Assembly (NCBI GenBank): GCA_021324915.1
Contig: JAJPIC010000015.1
Span: 75,102 to 108,588, forward strand
Direction: 5' to 3'
Length of the DNA stretch: 33,487 nt
Source: Beijerinckiaceae bacterium
GTDB taxonomy: Bacteria; Pseudomonadota; Alphaproteobacteria; Rhizobiales; Beijerinckiaceae
The translations under genes were made by a program, and so were the position numbers. The notes beneath the pieces are model-generated. The model was given only the letters and a program-made list of their open reading frames with translations. It had not been told where the DNA came from and did not search any database. Below, in pieces: positions 24,653 to 33,437 of the stretch; position 1 is the stretch's first letter; each line of letters opens with the position of its first letter.

Positions 24653-26011
24653 TCAGGCGAAGCTTGATGTTCTCGCTCGCGCCATGCCTTCGTGCCGTCG
24701 TTCGAGTCCGGACAATCTGCGGATCAGCACCGTACAGGTTAGCGCAAAGCCGAAAACATATCCGGCTGCACCACTGACCGACATGATCCAAATTGTCGAC
24801 TTGAAACTCCAGCCTCCCAGCGCGCTCAGCGCGAGCGGGGCGAAGATGAATGCCGTCGAGGTGATTTCCGTAATGAGCCGAAGCCCCTGGACACGGTAAA
24901 TCGATGTTATCTCGGCGAAGGGCGTGGCAATTGCCTGCGCCGCGCCGAGCACCGCAAGAGCGTATACGATCTCGCCGGTCGCGGCCCAGCGGGCGCCGAG
25001 CAGACGCCCCGAGACATGCGGGGCGAGGGAGCCGCAAACAAGCAGCGGTATGACGACCGTCAATATGCTCGCGAGGAATATGCGAGCGCCGAGCTGCCGC
25101 AAATGCGCGAGGCTGCGGTCGCGACTGATTTCGCTCGTGAACACATGTCCAAGCGGAAGAGAAACGACCGTAAGAGGAGCCGCGATGACCCGGTAGGCGA
25201 GCCCGCAATAGCCCGCTTTGTCCATTCCGAACATGAACCCGATCAGGATCGGAGGCAGATTAATGCCCACAAGCGTGCTCACCTGCGCCGGCATTGCAAA
25301 CAGAGGGAATTTTATATGTTCACGCGCCTGTATGAGCAGGCGCGACACTGGTATGGAGAATAGGTGCTTGCAATCGTCCTTACTCAGGCTTCGGGCAAGT
25401 ATGTATGCCGCATACCCGGAATGACTGAGGAGATGAGCGATCACGAGCGACAGACCCGGCAGATGAAGGAATCCTGCCATAAGTTGCAAGGTCGTCATCG
25501 CCGTCGGCTGCAGGAATCGGGCGATCGCCAGCGTCGATATCGCTCCCGATTTGATCGCCCAAGCGGATGTCGACGACCACATCCCCGCGATCAGAATTCC
25601 GACCGGCAGCACGAGCCCGATTCTCGAAATGGCCCCCTCGAAAGATCCGGAGGAACGAGTGCCGAGCAAAGCGACGACGCCAACCGCTATCAACGCGATG
25701 ATGGACATTGTCAGGGTCGAGAGCGCAAGCATCACTCTTGCTTGATCGCGCGTCTCGGCGGCATAGAGCCCGGATTCGAACTTGAGTCCGACAATCGGAC
25801 CAAAGATGTTCACGATCGAAAGATAGATCGTGAACATTCCGAAATCCGCCGGCGTGAACAGGCGCGACAACAGCGGTATCGCGATCACGAATGTCAATTG
25901 TCCGGCAGCTGTCGACCCGGACAGCCCTATTACTTTGCGCGCGACCGGGCCTGAGGCCGCAGCTTTCGCTCGCTCAGAGAGTTTGAAGAGGTTTGGAGTT
26001 CTGGATTCCAT
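24653..26011 (-). CDS. Wzx-type oligosaccharide flippase
   Basis: A 452-residue integral membrane protein with about twelve hydrophobic helices of the polysaccharide biosynthesis/MATE-like (Wzx) type. The N-terminus, GLSGSTAAGQLTFVIAIPLL then SRLFTPADFGMFTIYLS, is typical (first helix, 'R-x-[FY]-xPxxFG'). KFESGLYAAETRDQA and IGLVLPVGILIAG follow. It would flip undecaprenyl-linked repeat units across the inner membrane. The first 25 residues are cytosolic. The start overlaps the end of the sugar transferase gene by 38 bases, so translation is likely coupled. Confidence 0.88.
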   Translation of the reverse strand: MESRTPNLFKLSERAKAAASGPVARKVIGLSGSTAAGQLTFVIAIPLLSRLFTPADFGMFTIYLSIVNIFGPIVGLKFESGLYAAETRDQARVMLALSTLTMSIIALIAVGVVALLGTRSSGSFEGAISRIGLVLPVGILIAGMWSSTSAWAIKSGAISTLAIARFLQPTAMTTLQLMAGFLHLPGLSLVIAHLLSHSGYAAYILARSLSKDDCKHLFSIPVSRLLIQAREHIKFPLFAMPAQVSTLVGINLPPILIGFMFGMDKAGYCGLAYRVIAAPLTVVSLPLGHVFTSEISRDRSLAHLRQLGARIFLASILTVVIPLLVCGSLAPHVSGRLLGARWAATGEIVYALAVLGAAQAIATPFAEITSIYRVQGLRLITEITSTAFIFAPLALSALGGWSFKSTIWIMSVSGAAGYVFGFALTCTVLIRRLSGLERRHEGMARARTSSFA

Positions 26012-26750
26012 TACCCAGCTCGCCGGAACGCGATGTGGTCGTTTTCAGGAATGAGGCGTGGCGAAGAATGTTCTCGTCTAGAAGGTGTTCGGCAACTCGC
26101 CATGAAAACAGCGATACGATCGTTGCACAAATGATCCGCAGGTCGGTCATTATGTTCAACTCACGCAAGTATCGTACGCAGAGTTCATGTTTCATAGGCA
26201 TGAGATGTTGTCGATAAAAAGCGACGGCATCAGCCGTGCCTGCGAGCAAGGCGCTCTCGTTGCGCAGGATAAGAGAAGCGTAGTCCGTCATGCCTGGACG
26301 AATTTCGATAAAACCTGCCTGCTCGCTCGGCGTATAATAGACAAACAGCTCCGGCAGTTCGGGCCTGGGGCCGACGAGAGACATTTCACCCGCGAGAACG
26401 TTGAGGAGTTGCGGCAGTTCGTCGAGCTTGGTGGCTCTTAAAGCAGATCCAACGCGTGTTATCCGTGGATCCCGCCCAGTGGTGAGAGGAGCTTGCAAAT
26501 GGCTCGATGTCGCCGTCATCGATCGAAACTTGAGAATTCTGAAAAGGCGCCCGCGGCGGCCAACTCTGGCCTGGCGGAAGAACACGGGTCCGGGAGTATC
26601 GATCCGGATGGCAGCGGCGATAATCGCAAACAGAGGTAAGAGCAGAACGATACCTACGAGCGAAGCAATAATATCGAAACAGCGCTTGATCATGCGCGCG
26701 GAGCCATCGAGCTCGCTTCTATAGGCAGACTGAGCGTCTTGGACCGTCAT
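25974..26750 (-). CDS. Initiating undecaprenyl-phosphate sugar-phosphate transferase (PglC/WbaP C-terminal type)
   Basis: A 258-residue monotopic phosphoglycosyl transferase. A single hydrophobic re-entrant segment (IIASLVGIVLLLPLFAIIAA) follows MIKRCFD. Then come DTPGPVFFRQARVGRRGR, ILKFRSM, TKLDELPQLLNVLAGEMSLV with GPRPELP, and RPGMTDYASL, all core bacterial sugar transferase motifs. It lacks the four-helix N-terminal half of WbaP, so it is the short PglC-like form, with about 45 extra C-terminal residues. It starts the lipid-linked repeat unit. The open frame continues to 26894, but the ATG at 26750 overlaps the aminotransferase stop as ATGA and gives the proper length. An internal Met 19 residues downstream is also possible. 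Confidence 0.9.
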   Translation of the reverse strand: MTVQDAQSAYRSELDGSARMIKRCFDIIASLVGIVLLLPLFAIIAAAIRIDTPGPVFFRQARVGRRGRLFRILKFRSMTATSSHLQAPLTTGRDPRITRVGSALRATKLDELPQLLNVLAGEMSLVGPRPELPELFVYYTPSEQAGFIEIRPGMTDYASLILRNESALLAGTADAVAFYRQHLMPMKHELCVRYLRELNIMTDLRIICATIVSLFSWRVAEHLLDENILRHASFLKTTTSRSGELGNGIQNSKPLQTL

Positions 26751-27910
26751 CCTAGGACCTTGTGCAGCGCTTCCGACACCTGCTCCACTTCCTGTCGTCG
26801 CATGTCCGGGTAGAGCGGCAATGTCATGGCCCCTTCGAAATATTGCTCGGCCACCGGGAAGGCGCTTGGCTGCGCGGCATATCGGGTCCGCCAATACGTC
26901 ATGCGATGTAACGGCCGGTAATGGACCGACGTGCCGATCCCCTCCCGGCTCAGATGTTCGATAACCTCGTCCCGGCGCACACCGGCTTCGGGGCGGATGC
27001 GGATGGGATAGAGATGCCAGGCGTGCAAACTGCCAGGCGGCGCCGTTATAGGGCAGTCGACGGGCAGATCGGCTAATACTTTCGAGTAATGCCTCGCGAT
27101 CTTTTGTCTTTGCGCCTGGAAAACGTTGACGCGCTCAAGCTGCGCAATCCCGATCGCCGCTGCTAAATCGGTGAGGTTGTATTTGAACCCTGGAGCAAGG
27201 ATGTCATATGACCAGCTCGCACCGATGGTCGTGAAGCGATTGAAGGTGTCGCGATTAAACCCGTGGGTTCGCATGGCCCGAATTCTTGCCGCTATCTCGG
27301 GATGCACCGTCGTGACCATTCCTCCCTCGCCCGTCGTGATCGTCTTGTTCGCGTAGAAGCTGAAAACACAGGCATCCGAACCCCACGATCCTATTGACTG
27401 GCCGCCGCGATGGGCAGGCAACGCATGCGCCGCGTCCTCGATCACTCTCAATCCGTGATGCTGGGCAAATGCGAGAATCGCCTTCATGTCACAAGGCCAT
27501 CCGCCGAAATGCACGGGCGCGATCGCCACGCATTCAGGCGTCATTTTCCGCTCTGCATCCTCTAGGTCTATAGTGAGGTCGTCTTGCCTTACGTCGACGA
27601 GGATGATCTCCGCTCCCACATGGCGGAAAGCGGCGGCCGTCGCGGTGAACGTCAGCGTCGGAACGAGAACGGCGTCCCCGGGCCCAATGCCGCAGGCCTC
27701 CGCGGCAAGGTGGAGACCGGCCGTCGCGGAATTGACTGCTATAGCGTGAACATTGCCGCCAACGTGCTCCGCGAACTTCTGTTCGAATTCCGCGCATTTG
27801 GGTCCCGTCGTCAACCATCCGGACCTGAGCACCTCGACCGCGGCTTCAATTTCGTCCGTGCCGATGCATGGTCGGAAGAATGGGATGTGCGTCTGCGCTC
27901 GAGTGCTCAT
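26747..27910 (-). CDS. DegT/DnrJ/EryC1 sugar aminotransferase
   Basis: A 387-residue PLP enzyme. Family features are IPFFRPCIGTDEIEAAVEVL with SGWLTTGP, the PLP-contacting D159 in VIEDAAHALPA, the Schiff-base Lys189 in FSFYANKTITTGEGG, GFKYNLTDLAAAIG, and ISVHYRPLH-like GTSVHYRPLH. It transfers an amino group from glutamate to a keto-sugar nucleotide. Its divergent neighbour is a FlaA1/CapD-type 4,6-dehydratase that could supply a 4-keto-6-deoxy sugar, so the likely product is a 4-amino-6-deoxy-HexNAc nucleotide (as made by PglE or PseC). It heads the minus-strand operon. The stop overlaps the sugar transferase ATG. Confidence 0.93.
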   Translation of the reverse strand: MSTRAQTHIPFFRPCIGTDEIEAAVEVLRSGWLTTGPKCAEFEQKFAEHVGGNVHAIAVNSATAGLHLAAEACGIGPGDAVLVPTLTFTATAAAFRHVGAEIILVDVRQDDLTIDLEDAERKMTPECVAIAPVHFGGWPCDMKAILAFAQHHGLRVIEDAAHALPAHRGGQSIGSWGSDACVFSFYANKTITTGEGGMVTTVHPEIAARIRAMRTHGFNRDTFNRFTTIGASWSYDILAPGFKYNLTDLAAAIGIAQLERVNVFQAQRQKIARHYSKVLADLPVDCPITAPPGSLHAWHLYPIRIRPEAGVRRDEVIEHLSREGIGTSVHYRPLHRMTYWRTRYAAQPSAFPVAEQYFEGAMTLPLYPDMRRQEVEQVSEALHKVLG

Positions 27911-28160
27911 GCGCGTACATCATGAACACTTTCCGACACGAGTGCGGAAGCTTCTTCCTGCCATCCCTTCCCGATTTGGACGTAGGACTACCTCTTTGAG
28001 CGGCTCGCTCTACTCAGGTCAGCCCGCGGTCATCGCCTTCTGCGCTTCTTTTTCATTTGTCGCGAGAGGAATACTCGACGAGTTAGCATTAGTCGCGCCC
28101 TAAAAGCGTTCGGCAAAGTGCGGGCATGGGAATTGGCAACCCGTCCTGCGAGAAACTCAC
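27911..28160. promoter_or_regulatory. Divergent promoter region of the polysaccharide locus
   Basis: These 250 bases separate the two divergent arms (aminotransferase operon and dehydratase-exoF operon), so both promoters must lie here or read through from outside. I see a short palindrome CTCGACGAG and a loose TTCCG/CGGAA dyad (TTCCGACACGAGTGCGGAA). No clear sigma-70 pair stands out. Confidence 0.4.
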
Positions 28161-29447
28161 ATGCACAAATCTCGGCAAGCTTGTAAGAGTGACTGGATCG
28201 TCGAACCGCGCACGTGCGGACCAACCCCGATGCGCAAACCATATCGGCGCAAGGTGAACGACGTGGCGAGGTCGACCATTCAAGGCCGCCGCGTTTTGGT
28301 AACCGGCGCCGGCGGTTCGATCGGCTCCGAGCTCGTGAAGCAACTCTCGTTTCTATCGCCCGCGCATCTTGCGCTTGTGGATTCGTGCGAATTCAATCTC
28401 TACCAGATTGACCACGCCATAAGGCATTTGGGCACGGGGATTTCATGCGCCGCGCACCTCTCCGACGTTCGCGATCTCTCCAGTATGCGGCAAGTGTTCA
28501 TTCGCGAGCAGCCGGACATCGTGTTTCATGCAGCCGCCCTCAAGCATGTCCCGCTGCTCGAGGAGCTGAACGTGATCGAAGCCGTCCGGACCAATGTTCT
28601 CGGTACGAAGATCATTCTCGATTTGTGCGTTTCGACCAATACCACATTCGTGCTCATCTCGACGGACAAGGCTGTGAACCCGGCTTCGCAGATGGGTCTG
28701 ACGAAGAGGGTCGCCGAAATATTGGTGAACGAAAGAGCAGTTCGTTATCCCGAAACAAGGTTGAGCTTGGTTCGATTCGGAAATGTGATCGGTTCATCCG
28801 GCTCGGTCATACCGCTATTTCGCAATCAGATCGCGGCGGGCGGCCCGGTAACCGTAACTCATCCCGAAATGACGCGGTATCTTATGACGGTGGAGGACGC
28901 GGTCAGCCTGACGCTGGCGGCCTCCAGTCTCGAGCAGAACGGCTGCTGCGCCTACATATTGGACATGGGCGAGCCGGTTCGCATTTTCGATCTTGCCGTC
29001 GAAATGATCGAAATGTCGGGTCGGCGGCCGTTCATCGACATCGATATCCAGTTTGTCGGCACGCGGCCCGGCGAAAAATTGCATGAAGAATTGAACTACC
29101 CCTGCGAACAATTGCAGCCGACCTCGGTGCCGGGCGTGCGTGTTGCGATCTCGTCCTTCGATCCGCGGCCTCGGCTTCGACACGTACACGAATTGCTCGC
29201 CGCGGCCGACGCGCGGGATTACGAAGCGGTCAGACGAGCCTTGGTGCAGGCCGTACCGGAATATAGAGGCCAAGGGAGGCAGCTCGATGTTCCGCTCGTC
29301 GCCGCCTTATTGGATCGAGACCGGACCGATGGCGCGCTCGCAAACAGACCTGCTCCTCGATCGAAAGAACTCGAAGGCGCCCGCGTCATGCGAGAAAAGC
29401 TGAATGGTGCGATCGCCGTTCCCCAATTGCCATCGCAGGGAGGCTGA
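28161..29447 (+). CDS. FlaA1/CapD-like nucleotide-sugar 4,6-dehydratase (short soluble form)
   Basis: A protein of up to 428 residues in the short-chain dehydrogenase/reductase superfamily, polysaccharide biosynthesis group. The NAD loop TGAGGSIGSE is at 48-57. FHAAALKHVPLLE follows, then STDKAVNP (167-174) and MGLTKR (178-183), the D-K/M-K catalytic arrangement of UDP-GlcNAc 4,6-dehydratases that replaces YxxxK. Then come VRFGNVIGSSGSVIPLF, HPEMTRYLMTVEDAV and VGTRPGEKLHEEL. It lacks the N-terminal membrane half of WbpM/PglF, like FlaA1/PseB. It probably makes the 4-keto-6-deoxy sugar used by the divergent aminotransferase. The start is uncertain: ATG 28161, ATG 28230 and GTG 28263 (AAGGTG upstream) are possible. 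About 60 extra C-terminal residues are not conserved. Confidence 0.88.
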   Translation: MHKSRQACKSDWIVEPRTCGPTPMRKPYRRKVNDVARSTIQGRRVLVTGAGGSIGSELVKQLSFLSPAHLALVDSCEFNLYQIDHAIRHLGTGISCAAHLSDVRDLSSMRQVFIREQPDIVFHAAALKHVPLLEELNVIEAVRTNVLGTKIILDLCVSTNTTFVLISTDKAVNPASQMGLTKRVAEILVNERAVRYPETRLSLVRFGNVIGSSGSVIPLFRNQIAAGGPVTVTHPEMTRYLMTVEDAVSLTLAASSLEQNGCCAYILDMGEPVRIFDLAVEMIEMSGRRPFIDIDIQFVGTRPGEKLHEELNYPCEQLQPTSVPGVRVAISSFDPRPRLRHVHELLAAADARDYEAVRRALVQAVPEYRGQGRQLDVPLVAALLDRDRTDGALANRPAPRSKELEGARVMREKLNGAIAVPQLPSQGG

Positions 29448-29450
29448 ACC

Positions 29451-30779
29451 ATGCGATTTGCAAAAAGCCAAATGACCGCCCCTGACTGTTCCAGCCCGCG
29501 GCGACGTTTCCCGGCCAGATCCGTTTTTCCATGGATTGGAGCGCTGCTCATCGAGATCGTGTTTGGCACATTCTCATGTCGAGCCGGGTCTCCCGGCACG
29601 TACACCGTTGAGCCCGGCGACACGATCCAGATCTCGGTCGTCGGCATCCCCGACCTGCATCAAAGCGCGACCATCCAGACGGACGGAACGATAGACTTTC
29701 CTCTTGCCGGAACGATCAAGGTCGAGGGGCTCTCGGCAGCCGAACTGCAGCAGCAAGTGAAGGAGCGCTTCGCCGGCAAAATCTATCGCGAACACGCGAC
29801 GAACAATGGACAGGAAATACTGGTCGTCATTCGGCCCGAGGAGGTCAGCGCATCGATCGTCGCCTATCGTCCAGTCTACGTGACGGGCGCTGTTCTCAAA
29901 CCTGGAGAGGTGACGTTTCGTCCTGGTCTCACGGTGCGAGAGGCGCTTGCTCTTGCGGGAGGTAATGACCGTGCGTCATCCCTCACGTCCGACCCGATGC
30001 TGGAGCTCTTGGCTGCCAAAAGCGAAAATCAAATCTTATGGCTCAAGCTCAGCAAGGAGCGAGCGCATGTCGCGAGCCTCACGAGCGAGCTGAACAATCA
30101 GGAAAATATCCAATCGTTCAGAGACCCCGACAATCCGCTACCGCCTCAAACTCTCGCGCAGATATATGCGCAGGAGACCGACGTTCTGAGGGCCCAATTA
30201 GCGAACTATCGTCGTCAGACAGATTTTATTCAAGCCGCTGTTCAGCAGGATGATCAGCAGATCGCACTCCTCAGCAGACAAGAAGACGAAGAGGAGAGCG
30301 GAATGAAATCCGACGTCGACGACCAAAAGAATCTCGCAGCTCTCCTCAGGCGCGGAGTCGTCACGAAGAATCTTGTGGCTGATGCTCGCCGGGAGACGCT
30401 CATCTCGTCGACCCGAACTCTTCAGGTGACGGCGCAGTTGCTTCAGGCCAAGACGCAAAAAATGGAAAACGAGCACCGGCTCGAGCAGCTGGAGAACGAC
30501 CGCCGAGTCTCTTTGCTCAAGGAGCTCAGCGAGGCAACGCAGGACCTCGATGCCACCCGTGTGAACCTTGAGTCCTCGAAGCAGAAGCTGGCTTTCTTGG
30601 CGCAGCTCGTTCCGGATGCTTTTCTGGTGGCCGACTCAAAGCCGCAAATCACGTTGATTCACCATGGCGAAGGCGGGCTCGCACGCACCACGGTCGATGA
30701 GGATGCAGCCTTGGAACCTGGCGACGTCATCGACGTATCCCTTCAATTGCCCGGCGTGGCGCAGATGGCCTTTCACTGA
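29451..30779 (+). CDS. exoF: ExoF-like polysaccharide export (OPX) protein
   Basis: A 442-residue exported protein. A hydrophobic segment at about 25-43 (SVFPWIGALLIEIVFGTFSC) acts as signal or anchor. The Poly_export domain is at about 50-130 (YTVEPGDTIQISVVGIPDL, ATIQTDGTIDFPLAGTIKV). An SLBB-type loop is at about 140-172 (PVYVTGAVLKPGEV, LTVREALALAGG). A long Gln/Glu/Lys-rich coiled coil follows (about 190-385), and a final EPGDVIDVSLQLPG strand. This matches ExoF of Sinorhizobium and differs from E. coli Wza by its coiled coil and lack of a C-terminal amphipathic outer-membrane helix. It would connect the Wzc-like protein to the outer-membrane exit. GGGAGG lies seven bases before the ATG. 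It begins three bases after the dehydratase stop, so they are co-transcribed. Confidence 0.85.
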   Translation: MRFAKSQMTAPDCSSPRRRFPARSVFPWIGALLIEIVFGTFSCRAGSPGTYTVEPGDTIQISVVGIPDLHQSATIQTDGTIDFPLAGTIKVEGLSAAELQQQVKERFAGKIYREHATNNGQEILVVIRPEEVSASIVAYRPVYVTGAVLKPGEVTFRPGLTVREALALAGGNDRASSLTSDPMLELLAAKSENQILWLKLSKERAHVASLTSELNNQENIQSFRDPDNPLPPQTLAQIYAQETDVLRAQLANYRRQTDFIQAAVQQDDQQIALLSRQEDEEESGMKSDVDDQKNLAALLRRGVVTKNLVADARRETLISSTRTLQVTAQLLQAKTQKMENEHRLEQLENDRRVSLLKELSEATQDLDATRVNLESSKQKLAFLAQLVPDAFLVADSKPQITLIHHGEGGLARTTVDEDAALEPGDVIDVSLQLPGVAQMAFH

Positions 30780-30868
30780 TTTGAAGGGGAGCGCCCGAGC
30801 ACTGTGCAAGAGCCGAGCCTGAGCATTTTGGAATTTCGCCGAGAGCGATCAGCCCGAGGAGCCGAAGC

Positions 30869-31606
30869 TCAATCGCAAAAATTCACGATTTCCGCGGCCC
30901 TGATCGCGACTTCTGTCCGGTTTCTGGCTCGCAATTTCTTCATAATGTGTCTGACATGCACCTTGACGGTGCTTTCGCACATATTGAGCTGATAGGCGAT
31001 CATCTTATTTGATCTGCCGTGTCTGATTGCCTGAATGACTGCGAGTTCGCGACTGGTCAAAGCCCCGGCCGAGTCGCCCGCCGCCGCTTTCCCGGATGAT
31101 TGCTTGGCGGCAAGCACGCATTCGACGGGGAGATACGTGCCTCCGGCACTTACAAACTGCATAGCCTCGAGCGCTACATCGAGCCCCATGCTCGTGGAAA
31201 TATACCCCTTCGCGCCCATTTTGATCGCGTCGAGAGCGTCATTCAGATCGCCCCTCTCCGCGACGATCGCGACCGGAGTAGATGGGGCAATGCTGCGGAG
31301 CGAAGACAGGTCGCGTTGTATTTCTTGTTTCGATAAATTCTCAATTGAGAGGACGACGAGCGCCGCGCGGCGGCCTCCGGCATTGGCGATCAAATCCGGG
31401 ACGCTCGGAAATGAGACTACATGCGTCGCTTTGCTTCTTATGCTGCGCGCTAGGCAGTCTCGCAGCAAGGTGCGACGTTCGATTATGACAAAAGTGCTGA
31501 GAGCAATGCTTGCATCGCCATCGAAGCTTATATCTCGCGTTGCGGCGTGTCCGTCGGTATCAATCCTCAACTGACCCAAGGTCGAGGAAGTACACATATC
31601 GGACAT
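30869..31606 (-). CDS. LuxR-type regulator with degenerate receiver domain
   Basis: A 245-residue DNA-binding protein. Residues about 38-160 fold like a CheY receiver. The GerE/LuxR helix-turn-helix is at about 182-240 (LTSRELAVIQAIRHGRSNKM, STVKVHVRHIMKKLRARNRT). The receiver lacks the chemistry. The phospho-acceptor position reads VVLSIENL, with Ser87 for Asp. The acidic pair is E43-R44. The conserved Lys is replaced in GYISTS. It therefore likely works without phosphorylation or senses another signal. It is convergent with the exoF gene and a good candidate regulator of the polysaccharide locus, by proximity. GAGGT seven bases upstream supports the ATG at 31606. The first 35 residues are an extension with no recognisable domain. 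Confidence 0.85.
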   Translation of the reverse strand: MSDMCTSSTLGQLRIDTDGHAATRDISFDGDASIALSTFVIIERRTLLRDCLARSIRSKATHVVSFPSVPDLIANAGGRRAALVVLSIENLSKQEIQRDLSSLRSIAPSTPVAIVAERGDLNDALDAIKMGAKGYISTSMGLDVALEAMQFVSAGGTYLPVECVLAAKQSSGKAAAGDSAGALTSRELAVIQAIRHGRSNKMIAYQLNMCESTVKVHVRHIMKKLRARNRTEVAIRAAEIVNFCD

Positions 31607-32104
31607 GGTAGGTACCTCAACGCCGTATACGACTGGAGACTTCCGTTGGTGAGCAGAACATCAACCAAGCTATAAAGTTGTCACCCTATCTTCAAGATCT
31701 TTTGGATAATTTTACATCTTTTGGAGTAATCAGGTTTGACCGTGGCAATTCAGTTTTCGACCCTCGCCGATATCAAAAAATTCCTATGCAACTGAAAAAT
31801 CTTTCTATTTTAACGGCGATCCCACGGCCGTGCGATTTGCTATCGAGACTCTCGGCTTCTACTTACCTTTCGGCACCAAAACGCCTCTGGAACTGCGCAT
31901 AGACCTTTGCCGGGCGCGTGGCCGCCTACGGGACGCTAAATTTCCTTATTCGTAATCGAAGGCCGCCCGTCCAGCCTTGCCTGTTCCGGCCGACGGCGCG
32001 CGTATCCGATGAATGCCCCGGCGATACTCCGGCTTGCCAGCAACACAAGGCCGAGGCAAATTCGAGCGGAGATGTTGCCGGGAAAGAGCAGCTAGGGGGC
32101 GCGC
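31607..32104. other. AT-rich intergenic region between divergent genes
   Basis: About 500 bases separate the LuxR-type gene from the membrane protein gene. The part at about 31640-31830 is clearly richer in A and T than its surroundings and has runs such as TTTTGGATAATTTTACATC. It probably carries the promoters of one or both divergent genes. I see no convincing gene, RNA or repeat in it. Confidence 0.5.
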
Positions 32105-32605
32105 TTGGCTTTCTATGAAGTTGGATCATTGAGGCGGTGGCATCCGGCGCGCGTCCTTGATGGAATGGTCCTCGCGCTCGTGACGCTCGCGGCGCTTTTC
32201 TGCTGCTACGAATTCGAGGTCCTGCCGGGCGATACCAAGCCCTATGCGCTGGAGTTGGATGAGGTTTTGCTTGTTTCGACCATCTTCTGCGGCGGGCTTT
32301 TCATTTGCGCGCTCCGCTACATCGTGCAGCTGCAAGGGCGTTTCAGTACATCGTCTTGCGACTGCTCGATGGACAACAAGCAGGTCGGACCCAAACCCCT
32401 CGGGCGACCGTCGAAAGCAGCGGAAATAGAGGCGGCTATCGATGCGCTTGCAGCCGACGGGATCGACCTTTCCAAGCTTGCCCGGAAAGATGCTTATTCG
32501 CGAATCCTTCAAAAGGCGGCAAAGCACGGGGCCAATGTCGACGTCGGGTTCAGCATTCCGGTGATCCAGAGAGCGCTCGTCAGGCGATATGGACCCCGAG
32601 CCTGA
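32105..32605 (+). CDS. Two-helix membrane protein with basic cytoplasmic C-terminal domain
   Basis: A 166-residue protein with a TTG start preceded by AGGGGG five bases upstream; an ATG at 32165 would cut into helix 1. Helix 1 is at about 19-36 and helix 2 at about 54-72, separated by EVLPGDTKPYALELDE, a layout also seen before GGDEF domains in other proteins. There is no GGDEF here. The tail is a short Ser/Cys segment, then PLGRPSKAAEIEAAIDALA, ending VIQRALVRRYGPRA. GRP is the core of AT-hook peptides, and the following helices could form a small helix-turn-helix. DNA contact is only speculation. It is flanked by a stable hairpin terminator and appears monocistronic. Confidence 0.55.
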   Translation: MAFYEVGSLRRWHPARVLDGMVLALVTLAALFCCYEFEVLPGDTKPYALELDEVLLVSTIFCGGLFICALRYIVQLQGRFSTSSCDCSMDNKQVGPKPLGRPSKAAEIEAAIDALAADGIDLSKLARKDAYSRILQKAAKHGANVDVGFSIPVIQRALVRRYGPRA

Positions 32606-32675
32606 CAGGGATCGTCCTTTCCAGATTTGCTCGCCCCGCCCGCAAAGCGAGAGGGCTCTGCCCTTCTCTCGGAAA

Positions 32676-32710
32676 AGAAGCGGTCCGCCGAGGACGGCGA
32701 GACCGCTTCT
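32676..32710. terminator. Bidirectional intrinsic terminator
   Basis: AGAAGCGGTC (32676-32685) pairs with GACCGCTTCT (32701-32710), and CGCCG (32686-32690) with CGGCG (32695-32699), giving a 15-bp stem with one bulged A and an AGGA loop. On the minus strand it is followed by TTTTCC. It lies between convergent genes ending at 32605 and 32902. Confidence 0.65.
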
Positions 32711-32901
32711 AACCAGCCAAAAAATCAAGCGATCTCCGGCTAGCCCAGGCCGTGCCGCAGGTGCGATCTAAGGCCGGATGCCGGAATCAGCAAAAGGATC
32801 TTTAAGTCAAAACCCTTTTTGGCTCCCGGGGCGACGTGGATCGGTATGAATATGGCGCGAGGTTATTCAAGGGCGGTAACACGCCGAGTTCAAGGCGCCA
32901 G

Positions 32902-33315
32902 TTAGACATCGGGACTGAATAGCTGATCCCGCCCGAGCAGCCGCCCCTCGGCCAGAGCCAGGATGAGACCGGCGTCTGATTCCGGATTGTGCACGAACCC
33001 AACCACCCTCGGCATTTCCGCCGCGATCCCCACTACGCGATGGAGTCGGACTTGGTTGCCGTGGATCGTGGTGCGGACCTCGCTGTCGGGCAGGCCGGCG
33101 CGCACCAGCCCTTCTATTGCGGCAGCCGTCTTTGCGGGGAGTTTTACAGGAGCGGTGAGAGTAAAGATTACGGCTTGGCCTTCTGGCACAACCTCAGACA
33201 GGCCGGCTTTCAGGCTGCCGATGAGCCGCAATACAACCTTGTCGAACCGCAGACGAAGCTTAGCCGCCGCGATCCTCTCGGCAATCTCACGCTCGATCAT
33301 CGCCGGTTCAGTCAC
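32902..33315 (-). CDS. Conserved hypothetical protein
   Basis: A 137-residue soluble protein of no family I can name. It begins with a charged helix (MTEPAMIEREIAERIAAAKL). It continues with RFDKVVLRLIGSLKAGLSEV, GQAVIFTLTAPVKLPAKTA, RTTIHGNQVRLHRVVGIA and VVGFVHNPESDAGLILALAE, an alternating alpha/beta pattern with good codon use. I recall similar proteins in Methylobacterium-type genomes but no assigned role. It has no signal peptide or membrane segment. It lies between a terminator hairpin and a tRNA gene and seems monocistronic. Confidence 0.65.
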   Translation of the reverse strand: MTEPAMIEREIAERIAAAKLRLRFDKVVLRLIGSLKAGLSEVVPEGQAVIFTLTAPVKLPAKTAAAIEGLVRAGLPDSEVRTTIHGNQVRLHRVVGIAAEMPRVVGFVHNPESDAGLILALAEGRLLGRDQLFSPDV

Positions 33316-33437
33316 GGAATAATTCTATGCCCGTCGCTTCTTCTCACTTTCGAGAGGGACTTGTCAGCACCCGGGGGAGAGAACGCCAACTCTAGGACCC
33401 AGCTATCTTCGGGACACCATGCTGCGCTGGGCTTCGG

